From positions 147,734 to 171,185 of the forward strand of contig NW_019775828.1 in assembly GCF_001039355.2 (NCBI RefSeq): a stretch of 23,452 bases of DNA. The letters are read 5' to 3'. Below, one piece after another: positions 17,894-23,452 of the stretch. The notes beneath the pieces are model-generated. The model was not told where the DNA came from and ran no database searches. It worked only from the letters and a program-made list of their open reading frames with translations. A program made the translations under genes and the position numbers. Position 1 is the stretch's first letter, and each line of letters begins with the position of its first letter. This DNA is from Lingula anatina. Lineage: Eukaryota > Brachiopoda > Lingulata > Lingulida > Lingulidae.

Positions 17894-18165
17894 CTAAAAG
17901 TTTATACAAGGGGATCTGGAATTCTTAATGAATTATTTCATTGTTATAAAATTGAACATTAATTTGCCCTTTGTCCTTTAGCTGAAGGAATTCAATTCAC
18001 AATGACTCTTATTCTATGCATAATGATTTTTTAAAAGCTCCCTTGATTGAGCTTTATATCTAGCTATACATAGGCTGTCATTCATCTTTTAAATTACATG
18101 CACACAAATATGCCCACACGCATATGCACAAAGGTATACCTGAGAGTATGAGATATAATACTTAC

Positions 18166-18282
18166 CTGCAGGACATGGGTACTGTGTGCTCCACTCTGTG
18201 CCACTGACACAGTAGTATCCTGGGGGGCAGGAATAGCTGCTGAAGTTAGAGACTGGACCATAGGTGGCATCACAGTAGAAGC
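18166..18282 (-). CDS. GCC2/GCC3 module exon 7
   Basis: 117 nt, phase 1-1, acceptor TGTTCCAG, donor GCAG|GTAAGT. FYCDATYGPVSNFSSYSCPP, then GYYCVSGTEWSTQYPCPAG. Sequon NFS. Confidence 0.9.
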
Positions 18283-18369
18283 CTGGAACACATCCAAGAT
18301 GCATATATTTTATATAAGCATTTTAAGTTCTGGATTATTTCGATCATTCTAAGTATAAATTACGATTCT

Positions 18370-19228
18370 AGGACAATTCCCCCCGGACTATTCCCCCCGG
18401 ACAATTGCCCCCCAGGACAATTCCCCCCCGGACGATTCCCCCCCCCAAGAAATATATATTTATATACAAATATAAAGTAGAAAGTGTAAAGTTTAAAACA
18501 TTTCATCTATTTTATTAACATTTTTAGTGTGATAATATAACTTCACCATGAAACAAATTATTTTATAACAAATTCCCTTTTCATTGAGTACAAGTACAGG
18601 AAGATTTATTAAGTATCTAATGGAAGTATAACCACCTATCCTTCAGGTAAAAGTGGGGTAAACAGATGAACAGGTAAACAGATATTTTATAAATATTTTA
18701 GTGTGGTGGGTGGTGGGTGGTGGTCAAGCAATTAAAAGTGACAAATAGTCACAGGGATACCTGGATAAGCGAGAAAATCTGTTTACCCCACCTCTCCCTA
18801 GAGATGCACCTTGATTCAAGACTTACTGAATCAAGGGGGGGGGGGAGAAATAAAGCAATTAAAAGTAACAGTTAATTCATCAAAGGGCTACCTGGATGAG
18901 TGAGATCATCTGTTTACCCCTCCTTTACCTGGAGATATATATTCTTTGATCAGATTTTTAATAAAATGTTCTGTACTTCTATCTCGAAAATTTCATGTAC
19001 TTGAACTCCAAGAAAATAAATTGTTTAATAGAATTAATATTATCTATCCTTGATTTGCATCATCACACTAAGAAATATTCAAAAATGGATGAAAAGAACT
19101 TTGAACTTTGTATTCTTTACTTTATATTTGTATATAAATATATATATTCTTCGGGGGGGAATCGTCCGGGGGGGAATTGTCCTGGGGGGGAATTGTCCGG
19201 GGGGAATAGTCCGGGGGGGAATTGTCCT
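18370..19228. mobile_element. Long-inverted-repeat element with G/C-run termini
   Basis: Arms at 18370-18525 and 19075-19228 are inverted copies. The outer 70-80 bp of each arm is four to five repeats of GGACAATTCCCCCC (variants GGACTATT, GGACGATT); the inner part matches across AAATATATATTTATATACAA and beyond. The centre holds two diverged direct repeats (about 18724-18802 and 18852-18936) with the shared blocks AGCAATTAAAAGT and TCTGTTTACCCC. No ORF of note. No clear target duplication directly abuts, although ATAAATTAC occurs just outside both ends. Confidence 0.82.
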
Positions 19229-19268
19229 GATACCATAAATTACATTCGAGGAGAGATGACAATATGGC

Positions 19269-19387
19269 CATTGCCTTTTCTACAAGCTTCACAATTTCCC
19301 TGGGCATATGTACATTACTTGGTCTACAAGCGTTATATAACTGCCCTGAGCATACATTACCTTACAGCTGCCCTCGGCATACATTAC
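19269..19387. repeat. Tandem copies of the 19388 exon end and donor
   Basis: In transcript sense, three degenerate copies follow the real exon end. They share TATGCCCAGGGCAGCTGTAA, GCTTGTAGACCA and a GTAATG donor. The first copy lacks the GCTTGTAGACC part, the second ends CCAA|GTAATG and the third has lost the donor (AAAGGCAATGG). Confidence 0.82.
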
Positions 19388-19540
19388 CTGGTCTGCAAGC
19401 CTTACAGCTACCCTGGGCATACAGGTCCTGGTACTGACCACTGGGACATTCTTGTTCCTCGTAACTTCCAAGTGGACAAAAGTGACCAGGGCTGCAATGG
19501 TGTAGGTCACTGGAATTTTGACCGGAACGGCAGTAATAGC
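19388..19540 (-). CDS. GCC2/GCC3 module exon 6
   Basis: 153 nt, phase 1-1, acceptor CATTTCAG, donor CCAG|GTAATG. YYCRSGQNSSDLHHCSPG, then HFCPLGSYEEQECPSGQY, then CKACRP. One sequon (NSS). The donor chosen is the first of several tandem copies; it alone gives the C-x-x-C-R-P-G|F-Y-C junction expected with the next exon. Confidence 0.88.
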
Positions 19541-19566
19541 CTGAAATGGGGAGCATACATATTTTA

Positions 19567-19672
19567 CAATTCAAAGATGGCAGCCAAATAGAAGATGGCA
19601 GCCATATTTATAATAATTTTAAAGCAGAATTTTAAATATATATATATATACTTTGCCATACAAGCAAAGCCA
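19567..19672. repeat. Diverged copy of an intron-exon border region
   Basis: Shares AAGATGGCAGCCAAAT, a second AAGATGGCAGCCAT, an AT-rich stretch and ATACAAGCAAAGCC, in the same order and orientation, with 16380-16466, which contains the donor of EGF exon 1. The copy has lost the donor. Confidence 0.75.
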
Positions 19673-20062
19673 TAATGTACCAACTTTTGCTTGGTTTACA
19701 TCTGTATAACAATCTTAACCTTTACCCCAATTAATGCGGCCATGTGAGTGCCATTCCGAAAGTTATCCAATCAAAAAAATTCTAACTACTTGCTGTGCAA
19801 ATTATTCAACTTGAATGTTACAAAATAATCCAACAGGTTAAGTGTATGCTTTTGAAAGCTAAACCTAACTTTGTGTCTGTTAAAGCTAATAAGAACTTTT
19901 CTACTTGGTTCTTAAATTCATGGGGCTGAAGACATGTTACTTCAAATGTTTGTTCATGATACAAAAAACATCCATGAACAATCAATGAATAAGCAGCAAT
20001 AAAATAAAGTGCAGTTAAGGTCTAACAGTTATATATCTTTGCCTGCATTTGTAGATACACAC

Positions 20063-20332
20063 CTGGGTCACATAAGGAACCAGGTGTACTCAAGCCTTCC
20101 GTATCGCAGTAGTAACCCTGTAAACAGGGCATACACTCGGCAATGGTCTGGAGTCCAGTTCTATTGGAATAGGTCCCCACTGGACAGCTGGGCTGGTGGA
20201 CACTGGTGCCATTTGGACAGTAGTGACCAGTGGGACATATGTTACCTGTGACCCCATCTATAGGATCTGGGCGGGATGCAGCAAGGACACAGTAGTGACC
20301 TGCTCTACATGATCCTGTGACCTCAGAGAGAC
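20063..20332 (-). CDS. GCC2/GCC3 module exon 5
   Basis: 270 nt, phase 1-1, acceptor TATTCCAG, donor CCAG|GTGTGT. LSEVTGSCRAGHYCVLAA, then CPTGHYCPNGTSVHQPSCP, then CMPCLQGYYCDTEGLSTP. Two sequons (NGT, NRT). The acceptor end is repeated upstream (20355-20606). Confidence 0.9.
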
Positions 20333-20354
20333 CTGGAATAGAAAATAAAGTTTT

Positions 20355-20606
20355 GTACAGGATCAGAAAACTATGCAGCAAGGACACAGTAGTGAAACCT
20401 GCACTTCATGATCCTGTGAATTCGGAGAGACCTGATGTAAGACATCATTTGCTGTATAGGATCAGGGTGCAATGCAGCAAGGGCAAAATCCTGTGGCCTC
20501 AGAGAGATCTGGAATGAATAAGGGAATGTGTTGTACAAGATCAGAATGCCATGAAGCAACGTAGTGACCTGCACTTCATGATCCTGTGACCTCAGAGAGA
20601 CCTGGA
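20355..20606. pseudogene. Three decayed copies of the 20063 exon start with acceptors
   Basis: In transcript sense, blocks starting at about 20606, 20512 and 20432 repeat TCTCTCTGAGGTCACAGGAT with diverged continuations. The first and third read TGA where the true exon has a Cys codon (TGT) after GGATCA, so they cannot code in frame. Two blocks still have CCAG directly before them. They are non-functional exon fragments in the intron. Confidence 0.85.
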
Positions 20607-20810
20607 ATAGGAAATGATTTGATATACAGGTTTTTCAAGGTTTATCATTTATTACACATTCACAGCAATTTACTTTCTAGCATGAAGCAATTTAGCTTTT
20701 GACAACCTTTAGATCATAATATTTTTTAAACATAAAAAATCTTATCTTGTTTAAAAATAAAATGTGTTGCTAGAAATTATGAAGTACAAGTACTGTAGCT
20801 GCCCCAGTAC

Positions 20811-20862
20811 AATACAGATGATAAGTTCCCATGGCCCCTTGGGACAGAAATGTCTTACCCCC
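20811..20862. repeat. Copy of part of the 20896 exon
   Basis: GTTCCCATGGCCCCTTGGGA plus CAGAAAT resembles GTTCCCATGACCCCTGGGGA plus CAGTAAT at 20937-20964 inside the neighbouring exon. A poly-C run (about 20861-20870) and an A run follow. Confidence 0.6.
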
Positions 20863-20895
20863 CCCCCCCCCACCCCCACAAAAAAAAGTACCTAC

Positions 20896-21075
20896 CTGGT
20901 CTGGCACAGTACTTCCCCCCAGGGCAGCTGATGGGTTCCCATGACCCCTGGGGACAGTAATACCCTGGCTGGCACTCTCCCCCTGTCACCGTGGAGGGAC
21001 AAAGACAGTCCCCGGTGGTATAGTTGTCATAGTCAGATGGTTCAGAAGACCATGCAGCACGGACACAAAAATAGC
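20896..21075 (-). CDS. GCC2/GCC3 module exon 4
   Basis: 180 nt, phase 1-1, acceptor TTTTACAG, donor CCAG|GTAGGT. YFCVRAAWSSEPSDYDNY, then CLCPSTVTGGECQPGYYC, then CPGGKYCARP. Sequon NYT. Confidence 0.9.
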
Positions 21076-21190
21076 CTGTAAAATACAGAGAAATAGCTGT
21101 TTCATTTAATATATTATATTAAATACTTCTAACTAAAAGTATATTATGAAACATTCCAGGATGGCTCATATCTGAACACCCTGAGAGTTT

Positions 21191-21369
21191 GGTCTCATTC
21201 AGAATAGGGGACTAACTAGTTCGAGAGTCAAACATGTCAAATACTACTGTACAAGCATGCCGTCTAATCCACTAACAGACACTGAATAGATATCCCATAG
21301 GGAAGTATTCAAGTGGGTGGGCCATATTTGACCCTGGGACTTGTTAGTCCCCTATTCTAAATGAGGCCA
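21191..21369. mobile_element. MITE family 1, copy 4
   Basis: Ends GTCTCATTCAGAATAGGGGA and the inverse of TCCCCTATTCTAAATGAGGC. The inner tag CACTGAATAGAT and TTCAAGTGGG are shared with copy 3. The extreme ends differ from the other copies, suggesting a subfamily. A related fragment (CCGCCATATTT..CATTCTGAATGGTCCC) lies at 21624-21681. Confidence 0.75.
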
Positions 21370-21691
21370 TTGACAGCTTTATAGTCTGGCTATTATGCAA
21401 GAGAGTAACCTAAATAGTGTCCCAAGTCTGTGACAGCCAATTTACTTAATAGCAAAAAGCAAACTTGTGGAGTTCTTGGAAAAGCTAATAACGTGTCATC
21501 CCTCGATCGGTTGAATTGAGCCGAGATTTAATTACTATGCCCCTGCAGGGACGACGCTTGGAGAGGTGTGTGAGAGGCAGAGAGACTATTACAGGATTAA
21601 GCGTTCTTTCTTTCATGTAGGTCCGCCATATTTAGGTCATGGCTTTGCTAGACCTCGGCTCTTCTCATTCTGAATGGTCCCAAATACTTAC

Positions 21692-22315
21692 CTGCACTAC
21701 AGAGTCCAGTTGGTCCAGTCAGTCCCTCCCCTGCACAGTAATATCCCCCAGGACACGGAGAGCAATCAGCTAACTTCTCTCCCATAGTAGTGTTCCTGAA
21801 GTATCCCTTAGGACACTTGTACTCATAGGCATGGCCAGTCCCTTCTGGACAATAGTGACCAACAGGACACAGGTATTCCTCATAGGATGTTAAATTTTCT
21901 GGGCAGTAGAATCCCTCTGGACAGGTCAAGCAAGTGCTTTGACCAGTAAGGTTGTTATAAGTACCAGATGGGCAGTTCAGGGGGGTGGACGTGCCTCCTG
22001 AACAATAGTTACCAACAGGACAAGGTGCCCCCTGGGTGGGGTCTTCCCCAGTGGGAGATGAAGTGTTGCTTCCTATTAAGCAGTAGAAGCCAGGGTCACA
22101 GGGTCCCTGGGGGTGGCTGAGGTTAGTCCTGGCACAGTACATCCCCAGGGGACATTGGACACAATCCAATACAGCTTTGGCCAGTGGGGTATCCCTGTAG
22201 GTCCCGCTGGGGCATGGTACTGGGTCCTCTGTCTGTATTGGACAGTAGTGACCAGTAGGGCAAGGACCTCCTTGACCAGTGCTGATGTCAGGTGTTGGAG
22301 TTCCACTGCTGGCAC
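21692..22315 (-). CDS. GCC2/GCC3 module exon 3 (largest)
   Basis: 624 nt, phase 1-1, acceptor TCCATAG, donor GCAG|GTAAGT. Tandem modules include CPTGHYCPIQTEDPVPCP, CVQCPLGMYCARTNLSHP, CPVGNYCSGGTSTPLNCP, CLTCPEGFYCPENLTSYE, CPVGHYCPEGTGHAYEYKCP and CSPCPGGYYCAGEGLTGP. Five sequons (NLS, NTS, NLT twice, NTT). Several GCC repeats were kept in one exon, unlike the split ones downstream. Confidence 0.93.
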
Positions 22316-22621
22316 CTATGGAGAAAAAAAAATTAAACTGTAGTGTACTTATTTGAAAAAGTTTTGCTTGTAATAGCAATAAGACCACAAACTCATTTTT
22401 TGCCAAGAAATATCTCTAACATTGAAAAATAAACCAAAAATCACTCTACCTACAATGTCACTTTACTACAGAAACCTAAATGCAGCTGACAGACATAATA
22501 AATGCCATAAGAGCATTATACATGTATTTCAGAGGTTTTGGAAAAAAGTTCATTGAAATACATGCAATTCAAAATAATAATAATAATAAATTGATTAAAT
22601 AAAAATGGAAGATTATCCTAC

Positions 22622-22762
22622 CAGATTTACAGTAGTACCCTGCCTCACACATAGCCACCCCAGACTGAGAGATGTTTGCGAGCGGATCATACCCCGTGGC
22701 ACCATGCTTGAAGCAGTAGAATCCTCCAGGACATGGAAGGCACTCATTCTCAGAGGATAAAC
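22622..22762 (-). CDS. GCC2/GCC3 module exon 2
   Basis: 141 nt, phase 1-1, acceptor GATTCAG, donor TCTG|GTAGGA. LSSENECLPCPGGFYCFK, then ANISQSGVAMCEAGYYCKS. Sequon NIS. Confidence 0.9.
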
Positions 22763-23138
22763 CTGAATCATGATAAACACACTTTGAATGTATTACCTTC
22801 ATCTTTTTTTTTTACGTGATAGAAATTCAATTCTGCAATTTTGACAAACCTGAAAATTTACAGTATTGCGATCCTTTCTGAGGAACAGCACAATTTCATC
22901 AGGTTTTCAATACCCAGCAGGCTCTGCCTAATTCCTCCATTAGTATAACTTGAATTATCATTTATCTTGCACAAATCTTGTGGAACAGATTTTACTTTTG
23001 GTACAATCTGAAACATATAAATATTGACCCTCACATACATCTTCTCATAACTAAATTAAATTTTTTGGTATGTCCCAATAAGGTCTCCCATTATGTAATG
23101 CAGACTCCACTGTAATAGCATGTAAAAATAACATTTAC
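22763..23138 (-). other. Intron, nothing recognised
   Basis: 376 bases of AT-rich intron with a T run near 22806. Confidence 0.5.
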
Positions 23139-23348
23139 CATGGCTACTACTGTAAGTTCCTGGTGGACATTTTGGCATATCAATGGCTGCACTCCCAGGA
23201 CAGTAATGTCCAGGCAGACAGAGTCTAGGAACTATGTACTCCTCCACATCTGTGTCTAGCTCGCAGTAAAAGCCAGCAGGACACGACCAGCAAGTGGACA
23301 GTCCAGTTACATTGGAAAATGACCCTGGGGGACACTGCTGAGATGTTG
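23139..23348 (-). CDS. GCC2/GCC3 module exon 1 (first visible)
   Basis: 210 nt, phase 1-1, acceptor AATTTCAG, donor CATG|GTAAAT. CPPGSFSNVTGLSTCWSCP, then CLPGHYCPGSAAIDMPKCP. Sequon NVT. The acceptor follows a long (TA)n tract with little pyrimidine. Earlier exons lie beyond the right edge. Confidence 0.88.
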
Positions 23349-23351
23349 CTG

Positions 23352-23355
<4 letters not shown>

Positions 23356-23433
<78 letters not shown>

Positions 23434-23437
23434 TTTT
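23356..23437. repeat. (TA)n plus T-run at window edge
   Basis: About 29 TA units, then some 23 T, immediately upstream (in the transcript) of the acceptor at 23349. Confidence 0.95.
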
Positions 23438-23452
23438 AAAAAAAGTGTTTTT

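Larger units (their letters stand above)
11365..23348 (-). other. GCC2/GCC3 plus calcium-binding EGF multidomain gene (partial)
   Basis: Gene-level entry. Nineteen minus-strand exons, every one phase 1 at both ends, join to about 1180 residues without a stop. From the N-terminal side: nine exons (772 codons) of cysteine-rich CPxGxYC modules of the GCC2/GCC3 or ephrin-receptor-like type, then ten single-exon EGF_CA domains (410 codons). N-glycosylation sequons occur in every GCC exon, which fits an extracellular protein. The EGF domains carry D-I-D/N-E-C calcium ligands and the C-x-N-x4-F/Y-x-C pattern in most copies. Proteins mixing EGF_CA and GCC2/GCC3 modules are known (SCUBE has EGF before GCC2/GCC3; the order here is reversed). 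No signal peptide, transmembrane segment or C-terminus is visible: the 5' end is beyond 23452, and the last donor leads into the gap. I do not recognise a specific orthologue. Confidence 0.9.

Noticed and set aside
18995-19591. Plus-strand 198-codon frame with GGNCPGG repeats
   Set aside because: The repeats come from the terminal motif array of the inverted-repeat element and the frame then runs antisense through a GCC2/GCC3 exon.

Overview
The window is genomic DNA from an animal, most likely a marine invertebrate of undetermined phylum. It has short exons with canonical GT..AG borders, long AT-rich introns, many microsatellites and short inverted-repeat transposons, and one assembly gap (Ns at 10456-11278). 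All convincing coding sequence lies on the minus strand, so transcription runs from high to low coordinates. No prokaryotic features, tRNAs, rRNAs or CRISPR arrays were seen.

Left half (about 58-10391): the C-terminal half of CFAP74, an ASH/MSP-domain protein of the ciliary central apparatus. Eleven exons splice in a consistent frame, with mixed intron phases, to about 540 residues. ASH-type beta-sandwich segments are interrupted by a charged helical linker and a Lys/Gly/Pro-rich linker. The gene appears to run off the left edge, and its N-terminal half is absent from the window.

Right half (11365-23452): one secreted or membrane-anchored multidomain gene. From 5' to 3' (right to left) it has nine exons of cysteine-rich GCC2/GCC3 (ephrin-receptor-like) modules, then ten single-exon calcium-binding EGF domains. 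All 19 exons start and end in phase 1, and eight of the ten EGF exons are exactly 123 nt. The part seen codes for about 1180 residues. The 5' end lies beyond the right edge and the 3' end falls in or beyond the gap.

The introns hold a dense set of repeats: a four-copy MITE family, a second foldback family whose one copy carries a GC-rich insertion, a two-copy hAT-like element with a 6-bp target duplication, a mariner-like MITE, an 860-bp long-inverted-repeat element with G/C-run ends, and several minisatellites.

The most unusual feature is recurrent tandem duplication of DNA that spans exon-intron borders. At least five exons have extra decayed or intact copies of their own splice site beside them. 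The extreme case is a 30-bp minisatellite in which each unit is the end of a CFAP74 exon plus its 5' splice site, repeated 15 times. The two genes share a strand and are adjacent, but their phase patterns differ and the last EGF exon cannot splice in frame directly to the first visible CFAP74 exon. They are therefore read as two genes, with a possible misjoin or collapsed sequence at the gap.
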